The notes under the pieces were generated by a model. That model was not told the origin of the DNA. It made no database searches and was given only the letters and a program-made list of their open reading frames with translations. Below are positions 52,101 to 59,782 of a DNA stretch of 64,000 nt, piece after piece. This DNA comes from Rodentibacter haemolyticus (lineage in GTDB: Bacteria > Pseudomonadota > Gammaproteobacteria > Enterobacterales > Pasteurellaceae). The position numbers and the translations under genes were made by a program. The stretch is from NCBI RefSeq assembly GCF_015356115.1, contig NZ_CP063056.1, positions 434,001 to 498,000 on the forward strand, in the 5' to 3' direction. Numbering within the stretch: the first letter of the stretch is position 1; every line of letters starts with the position of its first letter.

Positions 52101-54741
52101 CTTCCGCTTTCACTGTTGGGGCATCTGCTGTGGTATCCGGTACCGTTGGATCTGCTGAAGTATCATTAACTGTTACTTCGTTACCTTCAACTCCACCTAC
52201 CGTTAATTTACCTTTTTCAGTACCTTCCGTTGAGGAATCTTCTTTCGCTTTCGTTGTGATGGTAAATTCTTTCACGCCTGCCGGTACGGTAATTGTGCCG
52301 GTTGCCGGATCGTAAGTCACACCATTGCTGAAAGTCGGGGTTTCAAAGTCATCTTTACCAAACTCACCTTGTGCCGGAGTATCTTTACCAATTACAAGCG
52401 GTAGTGTGCCGCCATTGTTGTTGGTCAGTTTCACTGTGGTTGTTACTTCTTGACCTTCATTTACTGTCGCAGGGCTACTTACTACACCATCTCCATTCGT
52501 ATTATCTACCGAAGGTGGTGTTGTGTCTGCTTTGGTCGTGTCTTTACCTGTTTCGGTATTACCTTTTTCGTCTGTACCTGTTGCTGCAACTTCCTGATTG
52601 TCTTTGATTGCCTCAGGGTAAATTGTGATTTTACCTGTTGCCGAATCAAGTTCTACGCCCGTTGGTAATGTTGTACCGTCTTCAACTTTCCACACATCAC
52701 CATCTTTTACAATACTCACTTTTTGTGGTTGATCGTTTTCATCATTAAACGGTACTTCTACTTTCGTATTGTCCGAACCTGGTGTTACCGTTAAACCACC
52801 ATTGTCCTCCGCTTTCACTGTTGGTGCGTCTGCTGTGGTGTCTGTATTAGGATTTACACCCGCATTCACTGTATCTTTCGACTCATTACCCGCCGGATCT
52901 TTCGCAATCGCTGTCACTTCCGAAGCATCTTTCACTTCTGTTGCCGGAATCGTGACTTTACCCGTAGCCGGATCAACCGCAACATTCGCCGGTTTATCAT
53001 CTGATGTCCAGTTGCCTTGGTCATCTTTCTTCACGGTAAACTCTTTTTCCGTACCCGTAGTTTCATCGATGTATTTAATGGTAACCGGATTCTCATCTTT
53101 CGGCTCTACCGTGACCGAACCATCCGCTTGTGCTTCCGCATCCGGGGCTGTCGGAGCGGTTTGATCGACCTTGAATGGAACTTCCGCACTTTCTTTGCCG
53201 GATTGTCCGTCCGGAGTCGTCACTTTCGCTGTAACTTTATAATCGCCGTCCACTGAAACCGCAGTTGTTGGAATAGTAACGGTTACTTTACCTGCCGCTT
53301 CTTCCGTATCCGTCACAACGTGAGAAACATCTTCGGTTGTACCGTCCGGTTTCGTTACCGTTACTGTAACCGTATCTCCTGCTTTGGTGTTCTTCGGTAA
53401 AGCCACTTCCGCCGGTACACCGCCATCAGACTCCGCTTCATCTTTGTTGATGAAACCGTCTGCCGCTTCCGGTACCGTTACTTTCGGTGCGCCTTTTTCT
53501 GTGGTGTTGTCGTTGTCATCATCATCCGCATCACCGTCTCCGTCTACATCACCCGGTATGCGTGGCGTGGTTGGGTTGTTGCCTGCGTTCTTAGGATCAG
53601 CATCCGCTTGATTTCCTTTTTCATCAGTACCTTTAGCATTGATTTCCGAGCCGTCTTTCACTTTATCCGCAGGAATTGTGAAGGTGTCATCATTGTTAAT
53701 CACCACATTTGGATCAGCCGATGTCCAATTACCGTTGTTGTCTTTCGTGACTGTCGCCGTTTTCTCGTTACCGTCTTCGTCAGTATATTTAATCTCAACT
53801 TTGGTGTTGTCCGCACCCGGTTTTACTTTTACCGAGCCGTTATTTTCCGGTGTTAATACCGGCTTATCCGCACTGGTATCCTGCGGTTGTGGCTGAGGTT
53901 GTGGTTGTGGCTCAATACTTGGATCTGATTTAGCCTTATCACTGACTTTAGCTTTATTTCCGGCATCGTCCGTCCCTTCTGCAATAACTGTTGAACCGTC
54001 TTTCACTTTATCTGCCGGAATCGTAAAAGTGTCGTCATTAACAATTACATTCGGATCATCCGATGTCCAATTACCCTTGCTGTCTTTCGTGACTGTCGCC
54101 GTTTTTTCGTTACCGTCTTCGTCAGTATATTTAATCTCAACTTTCGTATTATCCGCACCCGGTTTTACTTTTACCGAGCCGTTATTTTCCGGTGTTAATT
54201 TCGGACTATCCGCTGCGGTGTCCGTATTCACATTATTATTGTTGTTATTGCTACCACTTCCGCCACTATCATGTGCTGCAATCGCAATGCCTGCTGCAAG
54301 TGGTACTAATGCTAATAACCACCATGGGTTAAACGCCCAAAATGCGCTGCCTAAGTCTTCACCACCCAAGGCTTGTGGGGCGGCAACTTGTTCCGCCAAC
54401 ATACTCACCGCATCGGATTTTAAACCCGATTCCGGTACATAAGCATAGATACCTCCGTTTTCGTGTTGGCCGACAACTAAGTTTGAGGTTTCTTCGCTGT
54501 TTTCATCTCCATAATAATTTTTGATGATGATATCTTCGCTCATATCGCCGTCTTCTAAGAAAAGTTTTAGATCTTTTCCTTCACGTTTGGCGATGATATT
54601 TTGTGGGGCTAACCCTGTTTGATCGTTAATTAATTGGTAATTTGATTTCTCTCTCGCTTCGATAATCAGTGCTTCACCTCGGTTAATTTCGTGGCTGGCA
54701 ATCACTTTTTTTGCACTTAATACTTTTAATGTAGTTGACAT
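49108..54741 (-). CDS. Giant repeat-rich adhesin, BapA/LapA-like, predicted type I-secreted
   Basis: An 1877-residue surface protein. Residues 1-130 resemble the BapA prefix domain. A hydrophobic segment (residues 134-157, FNPWWLLALVPLAAGIAIAA) could act as a retention plug. Asn- and Pro-Gln-rich linkers and Ig-like repeats follow: KPGADNTKVEIKYTDEDGNE occurs twice, and two 235-residue modules lie at about 636-1100. An Asp-rich DVDGDGDADDDDNDN loop near 399 may bind calcium. About ten RTX-like motifs (GDGNDVFSV, GNGNDVFIA, GEGNDKISF) span roughly 1530-1750. There is no Sec signal, and the uncleaved N terminus and RTX tail suggest type I secretion, but no secretion genes are in the window. It is cotranscribed with the upstream OmpA-like gene. 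Confidence 0.85.
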   Translation of the reverse strand: MSTTLKVLSAKKVIASHEINRGEALIIEAREKSNYQLINDQTGLAPQNIIAKREGKDLKLFLEDGDMSEDIIIKNYYGDENSEETSNLVVGQHENGGIYAYVPESGLKSDAVSMLAEQVAAPQALGGEDLGSAFWAFNPWWLLALVPLAAGIAIAAHDSGGSGSNNNNNNVNTDTAADSPKLTPENNGSVKVKPGADNTKVEIKYTDEDGNEKTATVTKDSKGNWTSDDPNVIVNDDTFTIPADKVKDGSTVIAEGTDDAGNKAKVSDKAKSDPSIEPQPQPQPQPQDTSADKPVLTPENNGSVKVKPGADNTKVEIKYTDEDGNEKTATVTKDNNGNWTSADPNVVINNDDTFTIPADKVKDGSEINAKGTDEKGNQADADPKNAGNNPTTPRIPGDVDGDGDADDDDNDNTTEKGAPKVTVPEAADGFINKDEAESDGGVPAEVALPKNTKAGDTVTVTVTKPDGTTEDVSHVVTDTEEAAGKVTVTIPTTAVSVDGDYKVTAKVTTPDGQSGKESAEVPFKVDQTAPTAPDAEAQADGSVTVEPKDENPVTIKYIDETTGTEKEFTVKKDDQGNWTSDDKPANVAVDPATGKVTIPATEVKDASEVTAIAKDPAGNESKDTVNAGVNPNTDTTADAPTVKAEDNGGLTVTPGSDNTKVEVPFNDENDQPQKVSIVKDGDVWKVEDGTTLPTGVELDSATGKITIYPEAIKDNQEVAATGTDEKGNTETGKDTTKADTTPPSVDNTNGDGVVSSPATVNEGQEVTTTVKLTNNNGGTLPLVIGKDTPAQGEFGKDDFETPTFSNGVTYDPATGTITVPAGVKEFTITTKAKEDSSTEGTEKGKLTVGGVEGNEVTVNDTSADPTVPDTTADAPTVKAEDNGGLTVTPGSDNTKVEVPFNDENDQPQKVSIVKDGDVWKFEDGTTLPRGVTLDSATGKITIDPEAIKDNQEVTATGTDEKGNTETGKDTTKTDTTPPSVDNTNGDGVVSSPATVNEGQEVTTTVKLTNNNGGTLPLVIGKDTPAQGEFGKDDFETPTFSNGVTYDPATGTITVPAGVKEFTITTKAKEDSSTEGTEKGKLTVGGVEGNEVTVNDTSTASKAPSIDIDNIAGQAQAIEGTDGYAQFLPSNITTTEISNENGVVTKGFVISGTSQNVPADTDVSVTITANGETYFSGTAKVKADGTWSINVPTTTVTTTVTGSGEDEVTEVTTTYNNPKFDVAYEVKAAVNVDGTDYSDTDIVDAAPVVTDIYLQDNLPDDADVSEFYTDTSKYVGRIDSMADTDATKAISRGTGLTNDPSAELHFTLDKALKGGQAVKVLRYTIVDGNESSVEDLTAQLSNNGLEYTLKPTTPQSETTNAIYRYKVLVEDQNGVDLSSKDFTYRLDTIVEAMDVKELNSDTNQMILQADGVSEVGATIKYKYQTGAGESDLKDVVDNGDGTYTLDLANWNRKVNGSITLQVIDAAGNVSETKVNAVRNLFNDYTLEKGLNPAGNNFDDPLVTGLGPNVGGQSASLVADNPGTFASTNGNDTLIVGLDNFGGMGLGNGSVGRGTYVGGTVKIEMGAGDDHIQVRGTTQSMGTAAEGYFDMGEGNDKISFAGTFVIGNYNIRMGEGNNIVNFSGTTVQAAGLDISYGDGNDVLRADVNKDFAGSKTISFGNGDNYMEVGAVYDKNDITFGNGNDVFIAKSIGTKAPSSGTIDMGDGNDVFSVSGLLARQEVKLGNGDDVAIMGDRIETGAAWGRLDGGDGNDTLVLTKSDGKVSLQNVLNFEVIDLTAPTAQTIGVSNDYFTQQNDTTKAVYIKGGTNDTVDFGDNGKYINGTKFKDGGGAIKSNWNFWEKTESDVVHDGVTYDKYTYRTAAGDVNDEAVYIQQGIQII
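51452..52840 (-). repeat. Tandem 705-bp repeat inside the adhesin gene
   Basis: Two in-frame units with a 705-bp period (51452-52135 and 52157-52840 as the nearly identical cores). They differ at only a few scattered bases, so the duplication is recent. Each encodes about 235 residues: a TVKAEDNGGLTVTPG module followed by a VNEGQEVTTTVKLTNNNGG module. Gain or loss of one unit keeps the reading frame. Confidence 0.92.
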
Positions 54742-54759
54742 AAGTTATCCTCTCTTCAA

Positions 54760-55635
54760 TTATTTTTCACCGTAAACGGTAATTTCTACACGGCGGTTAG
54801 GTAAATTACATTGATTTTTTGCCGCACCGGTTAAGGCGGAACAATTCGTGACCACCGGCTCTTTCTTACCGAAACCGATAGCTTTGACCGGTGCGGTAAT
54901 CCCCGCTTGTTGTAACTGTTGTTTTACGCTATTTGCGCGTTTTTCAGATAGGGTTTGGTTGTAGCTGTCCGAACCGAGATTATCGGTGTGACCGCCCACC
55001 ACAATGTGAGAAACTTTTAAGGTTTTTACCTGCGCCATAAAGTTTTCTAATTTTTCTCTGCCCGCCGGAAGAATGTCTTTGTAACCGAATTTGTTGAAAG
55101 CAAATAATGCGTTGCTATCTACCGCTATCGCTGCAATCACGACCGGAGGTTGGCAGTTGTTTGCACTCGGAACACGTGATAAGGTTTGGTTTTCTTTCGG
55201 TAAGTTGGCGATTTCTTGCTCGGCAACTGACGGCTCTACTCGCGCTAAATAAGGTTGGCCGTTCGCACCTTGAGACACTTTCACATAAGCAATGTCGCCC
55301 ACCGGTAAGGTGTAGCTTGCCCCTTGGGTTCGATTTCCGAATTGTTGATTTGAGCTAAGGGAGGTACTGAATAAATGTTTATCCGCACAAACAGCGACGG
55401 CACTGTATGCATTCGGAAGCAGTGAAGCTTGATAATCGCCATCAACATAGATATTGGTTGCGCCACCTTGGGCATCATCTTGACGATAAAAAACCGCTAA
55501 GGCTTGATTTTCACCGAGTTGGGTTTCTAATTTCGTTTGGCTAAAATTATGCCATAGTTCTAAAGGTTGATTCGCATCACGGGCACAACCGCTTAACGCA
55601 AGCACAACCCCGACTCCTAACAATGTTTTTTTCAT
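54760..55635 (-). CDS. OmpA-like outer-membrane lipoprotein paired with the adhesin
   Basis: A 291-residue lipoprotein. The signal MKKTLLGVGVVLALSGC gives lipobox LSGC (Cys17). The middle region (about 20-170) is of unknown type. The C-terminal OmpA-type peptidoglycan-binding domain has VVGGHTDNLGSDSYNQTLSE and ANSVKQQL, with NRRVEITVYG at the end. I chose the ATG at 55635 because AAGGACT lies upstream and the lipoprotein signal starts there; a frame extends 23 codons further without a signal. It starts the adhesin operon, 18 bp upstream of the adhesin, and may help export or anchor it. Confidence 0.85.
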   Translation of the reverse strand: MKKTLLGVGVVLALSGCARDANQPLELWHNFSQTKLETQLGENQALAVFYRQDDAQGGATNIYVDGDYQASLLPNAYSAVAVCADKHLFSTSLSSNQQFGNRTQGASYTLPVGDIAYVKVSQGANGQPYLARVEPSVAEQEIANLPKENQTLSRVPSANNCQPPVVIAAIAVDSNALFAFNKFGYKDILPAGREKLENFMAQVKTLKVSHIVVGGHTDNLGSDSYNQTLSEKRANSVKQQLQQAGITAPVKAIGFGKKEPVVTNCSALTGAAKNQCNLPNRRVEITVYGEK

Positions 55636-55685
55636 ACGTAGTCCTTTTTTATGATTTAATTTGATACTCACTTCCTTTTGCCAAA

Positions 55686-55703
55686 TGGCGACCGATATCG
55701 CCA
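55686..55703. promoter_or_regulatory. Inverted repeat upstream of the adhesin operon
   Basis: TGGCGA-N6-TCGCCA, 50 bp before the OmpA-like gene start. It is a candidate operator; no known regulator was matched. Confidence 0.35.
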
Positions 55704-55769
55704 AATCGCACGGAAGGTTCGTACAAGGCGCTGATAAATTTCAGTAACTTGAGTTTAATAAAAAAACAA

Positions 55770-55822
55770 AAAACCCAAGGCTGACGGTTTTTAATAAATA
55801 AAAACCGTCAGCCTTGGGTTTT
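55770..55822 (-). terminator. Very strong hairpin upstream of the adhesin operon
   Basis: A perfect 24-bp inverted repeat (55770-55793 and 55799-55822) with a 5-nt loop. On the minus strand it is followed by TTGTTTTTTTA, so it should stop transcripts coming from the methyltransferase side and isolate the adhesin operon. The plus side has only four T. Confidence 0.8.
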
Positions 55823-56247
55823 GCCGATAGGAAGAAAAATTTACGCTATGACAGTATGCTGTGCTGTGCTTATCAGTGTATGTTTCATATTCTTAAAATA
55901 AAAGCTCTTTTTATGTAACCAGTAAATAAAAACACCTTTTTAATCTTTTTAATAAAAAGCAGTGAACATAGCCAATCCGACAATAATAAAAACTCACCTA
56001 AATATACTGAAAAAGAAAGAATAAGGTACTAACCCAGATAGACTACCAAATATAACCATAAATAGCCAATTAAAAATTGAACTTTTATGAGAATTTGTGA
56101 TAGACCTACCAAAAAGAAAGCAATCCATAATACGTTACCTTTTTAATCATTAGAACTTTATTATTTTGTCTTTGCTTTTACATTCGGAAGATCTATCACC
56201 GAACCTTCAAAGCCATTAACCCCAAATAACGAGTAATTACAAAATCT
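55823..56247. other. AT-rich remnant region inside the island
   Basis: A 425-bp stretch with no intact gene of convincing length. It holds a broken small membrane-protein frame at 55,949-56,128. At 56,161-56,247 is an open end-piece on the minus strand (NGFEGSVIDLPNVKAKTK then stop) that reads like the tail of a lost gene; a second frame there is also open to 56,197, so the true frame is uncertain. Confidence 0.4.
55949..56128 (-). pseudogene. Small hydrophobic protein frame with an internal stop
   Basis: From the ATG at 56128 a 44-residue frame (MDCFLFGRSITNSHKSSIFN, then a hydrophobic segment) ends at TGA (55994-55996). The same frame continues with VFIIVGLAMFTAFY and stops at 55949, so the intact form would be a 59-residue two-helix membrane protein. 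AAGGTAACG lies upstream of the ATG. It could be a decayed gene or a real 44-residue protein. Confidence 0.3.
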
Positions 56248-56389
56248 AAAAGTGCGGTCGATTTTGACCGTATTTTTTATATCCAACGTCTTACTTTTGA
56301 CTTATATCGGCGATAATCTTCGCCGAATTGCTTTTCCAAATAAGCTTCTTCTTGAGAAATTTGAAATCGGTTCATTAGAAAAACAAAAA
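56248..56389. repeat. Direct repeat flanking the adhesin island, right copy
   Basis: The partner of 48888-49029, at 139 of 142 identical positions. It spans the uptake sequence, a degenerate terminator and the 3' end of the intact methyltransferase gene, so this copy marks the original locus. Confidence 0.95.
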
Positions 56390-56720
56390 CAGCGACACCT
56401 GTCCAAGCCAATAAATTTCCCAACCATAACGCCCAGCCGGATAACATCAGTAATAAACTCAAATACATAGGATTACGACTAACCCGAAAAATACCGGAAG
56501 TGACAAGAATTGTCGTTTTGTCTAATTGTTGCGGATCAATATTTGCTTTGTGTCGATAAAATTGCCAAACACTTGCGATAGCAATAGAGCCGGAAAGCAA
56601 AATAAAAATTGAAATGAGGAATAGATAACGGGGATATTGTCCGATTAACGGTAAAAAATACATAACTGTGCCGATAAAAACACAAAGAATCGGAGGAGAA
56701 AAGGGAAATAAGATGCGCAT
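56277..56720 (-). CDS. Isoprenylcysteine carboxyl methyltransferase / PEMT-family membrane protein
   Basis: A 147-residue inner-membrane protein with four membrane helices. The family signature is GIFRVSRNPMYLSLLLMLSG followed by the C-terminal EEAYLEKQFGEDYRRYKSKV, which contributes to SAM binding in this superfamily. The physiological substrate of the bacterial members is mostly unknown. The end of this gene is the sequence repeated at 48,888. Its start lies immediately after a hairpin at the yfgM end. Confidence 0.8.
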   Translation of the reverse strand: MRILFPFSPPILCVFIGTVMYFLPLIGQYPRYLFLISIFILLSGSIAIASVWQFYRHKANIDPQQLDKTTILVTSGIFRVSRNPMYLSLLLMLSGWALWLGNLLAWTGVAVFVFLMNRFQISQEEAYLEKQFGEDYRRYKSKVRRWI

Positions 56721-56745
56721 AAAAAATCAACGCCCTTTCGGGCGT
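56721..56745 (-). terminator. Terminator after yfgM
   Basis: ACGCCC-TTTC-GGGCGT stem, followed on the minus strand by GATTTTTTATG. The T run abuts the methyltransferase start codon, so read-through or a separate start is needed to express that gene. Confidence 0.7.
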
Positions 56746-56750
56746 CTTCA

Positions 56751-57365
56751 TTAAAGATTATTGAGTTTCATTTGAGCGGCTTGACGTTCTAATGCGCTCC
56801 CTGTTTGGAGTGCCTGCTCAAAGCTGTTTTTAGCTCCGGTATTATCACCTTTGGCTAATTGAATATCACCGGTCAATAACGCTTTACGGGCGGTAAAACC
56901 GGCTGTTTTAACTTGATTCAACGCAGATAATGCGCTATCTAATTGACCTAGTTGAAACTGTACCGCGCCTAAACGTAATGCGGTAAGTGAAGTTAAGAGT
57001 TCATCTTGAGACTGAGTTAAAGCTTGCTGTAATGCGGCTTCAGCCCGAGCAAAATCTTGTTTAGCAACGGCATTTTTCGCTTCGTCAAGCAAAGCAAATA
57101 CGGCATAGCTGGTTTTGCTGTTTGCTTGAACAAATTCCGCCAATTTTGCTTTTTGTACCGCAGGATCTTGCTCTGCCGCATAAACTAAAGCGTCATATCC
57201 GGCAGAAGCTTCCGCTATTTGGTTTGCCTGATGAGACTGCCAATAACGCCAACCAAACATACCGCCAATACCCAAAATAAAGGCAACAATAATCGTTTTA
57301 CCGTTTTCTTTCCACCACTCTTTTAATTGGTTAATCTCTTGTTCTTCTTCAATAGAATATGCCAT
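56751..57365 (-). CDS. yfgM: YfgM, SecYEG-associated chaperone-tethering protein
   Basis: A 204-residue protein with one N-terminal membrane helix (residues about 24-42, IIVAFILGIGGMFGW) and a periplasmic TPR-like domain. In E. coli it joins PpiD at the translocon and hands substrates to periplasmic chaperones. The starting EEEQEINQLKEWWKENG is conserved. bamB, which usually follows, is absent here. Confidence 0.88.
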   Translation of the reverse strand: MAYSIEEEQEINQLKEWWKENGKTIIVAFILGIGGMFGWRYWQSHQANQIAEASAGYDALVYAAEQDPAVQKAKLAEFVQANSKTSYAVFALLDEAKNAVAKQDFARAEAALQQALTQSQDELLTSLTALRLGAVQFQLGQLDSALSALNQVKTAGFTARKALLTGDIQLAKGDNTGAKNSFEQALQTGSALERQAAQMKLNNL

Positions 57366-57383
57366 TTTATTTTCCTTTATAAA

Positions 57384-58655
57384 CTAAAATTGAGACCGAA
57401 TATAATCGATCACCTGTGTGTACTCAAGTGTTTGCTGCTCCGTTCCACCATGTAAGTGTTTTACGACTACTTGGTTATTTTGAATTTCACTTTCACCAAT
57501 AACCAAAGCTAATACCGCACCTGATTTATCCGCACGTTTAAATTGTTTTTTAAAGTTACCGCCGGAACAATGTAACATTGTCCGCAAATGCGGTAATGCC
57601 GAGCGTACTTTTTCGGCGAGTTGAAATGCCGCCAAAGTAGTACCTTCACCCTGATAAACAACATAAATATCAACCGCACTTTTCACCGGAATATTGCTAT
57701 TCACTTCTTGAACCAAAAGCACCAAACGCTCTAATCCCATAGCAAAACCAACCCCCGGTGCTGCATGACCGCCAAGTTGTTCAACCAAACCGTCATAGCG
57801 TCCGCCGCCACATACAGTACCTTGTGCGCCCAATGCAGAGGTTACCCATTCAAACACCGTTTTATTGTAGTAATCTAATCCTCGTACAAGTTTCGGATTA
57901 ATCTCATATCGAATACCTACCGCATCCAGTAACGAACATAATTGAGCAAAATGTTCGCGACTTTCATCATCTAAATAATCAAGTAATTTAGGTGCGTTAT
58001 CCAATACATTCTGCAATTCTTGGTTTTTGGTATCCAGAATACGCAGAGGATTTTTTACTAAACGCTCTTTTTCTTCCTCACTCATTAGATTTCGGTGATT
58101 TTCTAAGAATGTAACTAACGCCGAACGATAATTCGCCCGTGCTTCTAGCGAACCGATAGAATTTAGTTGTAAAGAAACATGTTGCTCGATACCTAACGCT
58201 TTCCAGAGACGAGCGGTTAAAATGATCAATTCCGCATCAATTTCCGGATTTGCAATGCCGAAAACTTCTACGCCGGCTTGATGAAATTGGCGATAACGCC
58301 CTTTTTGCGGTCGTTCGTGGCGAAACATCGGTCCCATATACCACAAACGTTGTTCATTATTATAAATCCAGCCATGTTCAATCGCTGCGCGTACACAACC
58401 TGCCGTACCTTCCGGACGAAGAGTCAACTGTTCATCATTATCCCAAAAGGTATACATTTCCTTTGATACGACATCCGTTACTTCACCGATAGCACGAGCA
58501 AATAACGGCGTGCTTTCCACAATCGGCATACGCACTTCAGAGTAGCCATAGCTGCCCAATACTTCACGTACTTGTGTTTCAACCCATTGCCATAATGGCG
58601 TTTCAGTTGGTGAGCAATCGTTCATACCACGAATTGCTTGAATTATTTTTGCCAC
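57384..58655 (-). CDS. hisS: Histidyl-tRNA synthetase
   Basis: A 423-residue class II synthetase. Motif 2 is FRHERPQKGRYRQFHQAGVE, the histidine-binding loop is VRGLDYYNKTVFEW, and motif 3 is in GFAMGLERLVLL. The C-terminal anticodon-binding domain is complete. It sits between ispG and yfgM, as in E. coli. Confidence 0.97.
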   Translation of the reverse strand: MAKIIQAIRGMNDCSPTETPLWQWVETQVREVLGSYGYSEVRMPIVESTPLFARAIGEVTDVVSKEMYTFWDNDEQLTLRPEGTAGCVRAAIEHGWIYNNEQRLWYMGPMFRHERPQKGRYRQFHQAGVEVFGIANPEIDAELIILTARLWKALGIEQHVSLQLNSIGSLEARANYRSALVTFLENHRNLMSEEEKERLVKNPLRILDTKNQELQNVLDNAPKLLDYLDDESREHFAQLCSLLDAVGIRYEINPKLVRGLDYYNKTVFEWVTSALGAQGTVCGGGRYDGLVEQLGGHAAPGVGFAMGLERLVLLVQEVNSNIPVKSAVDIYVVYQGEGTTLAAFQLAEKVRSALPHLRTMLHCSGGNFKKQFKRADKSGAVLALVIGESEIQNNQVVVKHLHGGTEQQTLEYTQVIDYIRSQF

Positions 58656-58664
58656 TTGTTTTCC

Positions 58665-59771
58665 TTAAATAATACGATTTTTCGGATCCTGTAGTGCCAC
58701 TTTCGCACGGATCTTCGCTTCTAATTGATTAATGATATCCTCGTTATCAAAACGTTCTTTTTGGCGCTCACCATCGACATAGTAACCACTTTTTTTGTTA
58801 CCGCCGGTAACGCCCAGATCAGAAATCAAGGCTTCTCCCGGTCCATTTACGACACAGCCGATAATTGATACATCCATTGGCGTAATAATGTCTTCAAGAC
58901 GTTGTTCCAGCGCATTTACCGTACCAATTACATCAAATTCCTGACGGGAACAGGTCGGGCAAGCAATAAAATTGATACCACGAGAACGAATTCGCAGAGA
59001 TTTTAAAATATCAAAACCGACTTTAATTTCTTCCACCGGATCTGCGGCAAGCGAAACACGTAGCGTGTCTCCAATACCCTCTGCAAGCAACATACCCAGA
59101 CCTATCGCAGATTTAACGGCTCCCGCCCGCGCACCACCGGCCTCAGTGATACCTAAATGCAACGGCTGCTTAATCGATTTTGCGAGTAAACGGTAAGACT
59201 CAACAGCAAGGAATACATCAGAGGCTTTCACACTGACTTTAAATTGATCAAAATTAAGGCGATCTAAAATTTCCACGTGTCGCAGTGCGGATTCCAATAA
59301 GGCTTGTGGTGTCGGTTCACCATATTTTTCTTGAAGATCTTTTTCTAAAGAACCGGCATTCACACCGATACGAATCGGAATATTTTTATCACGTGCGCAA
59401 TCCACCACGGCTCGAATACGATCCTCACGCCCAATATTCCCCGGATTAATACGCAAACAATCGACACCATACTCTGCGACTTTTAGTGCAATACGGTAGT
59501 CAAAATGAATATCCGCCACAAGCGGAATATTCACTTGTTGTTTAATAACTTTAAATGCTTCCGCCGCATCCATCGTGGGTACAGAAACACGCACAATATC
59601 CGCACCAACACGCTCTAAAGATTTAATTTGAGCGACCGTTGCTTCAACATCTGTTGTACGGGTATTCGTCATAGACTGTACGGCAATCGGCGCATCTCCA
59701 CCAATCGGCACATTTCCTACATAAATTTTTGTCGATTCACGACGCTTAATGGTCGGTTGAAAAGCAGACAT
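58665..59771 (-). CDS. ispG: 4-hydroxy-3-methylbut-2-enyl diphosphate synthase
   Basis: A 368-residue iron-sulfur enzyme of the MEP isoprenoid pathway. Its 4Fe-4S ligands are in FIACPTCSRQEFD and IIGCVVNGPGE. The N-terminal TIM barrel starts KIYVGNVPIGGDAPIAVQSM. The reaction turns methylerythritol cyclodiphosphate into HMBPP. Confidence 0.97.
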   Translation of the reverse strand: MSAFQPTIKRRESTKIYVGNVPIGGDAPIAVQSMTNTRTTDVEATVAQIKSLERVGADIVRVSVPTMDAAEAFKVIKQQVNIPLVADIHFDYRIALKVAEYGVDCLRINPGNIGREDRIRAVVDCARDKNIPIRIGVNAGSLEKDLQEKYGEPTPQALLESALRHVEILDRLNFDQFKVSVKASDVFLAVESYRLLAKSIKQPLHLGITEAGGARAGAVKSAIGLGMLLAEGIGDTLRVSLAADPVEEIKVGFDILKSLRIRSRGINFIACPTCSRQEFDVIGTVNALEQRLEDIITPMDVSIIGCVVNGPGEALISDLGVTGGNKKSGYYVDGERQKERFDNEDIINQLEAKIRAKVALQDPKNRII

Positions 59772-59782
59772 ATCCTTCCTTA

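Noticed and set aside
53884..53913. Pro-Gln coding short repeats as a phase-variation switch
   Set aside because: The repeat unit is a multiple of three, so slippage would change length but not frame; no tetranucleotide-type contingency repeats were seen in the window.
49093..54524. Many open frames on the + strand opposite the adhesin, some duplicated
   Set aside because: They are antisense to a long, well-structured gene, share its 705-bp repeat period and have no domain features or start sites of their own.
55847..55893. A 15-codon frame MKHTLISTAQHTVIA upstream of the adhesin operon hairpin
   Set aside because: Too short, no context and no conserved features; kept out of the gene list.
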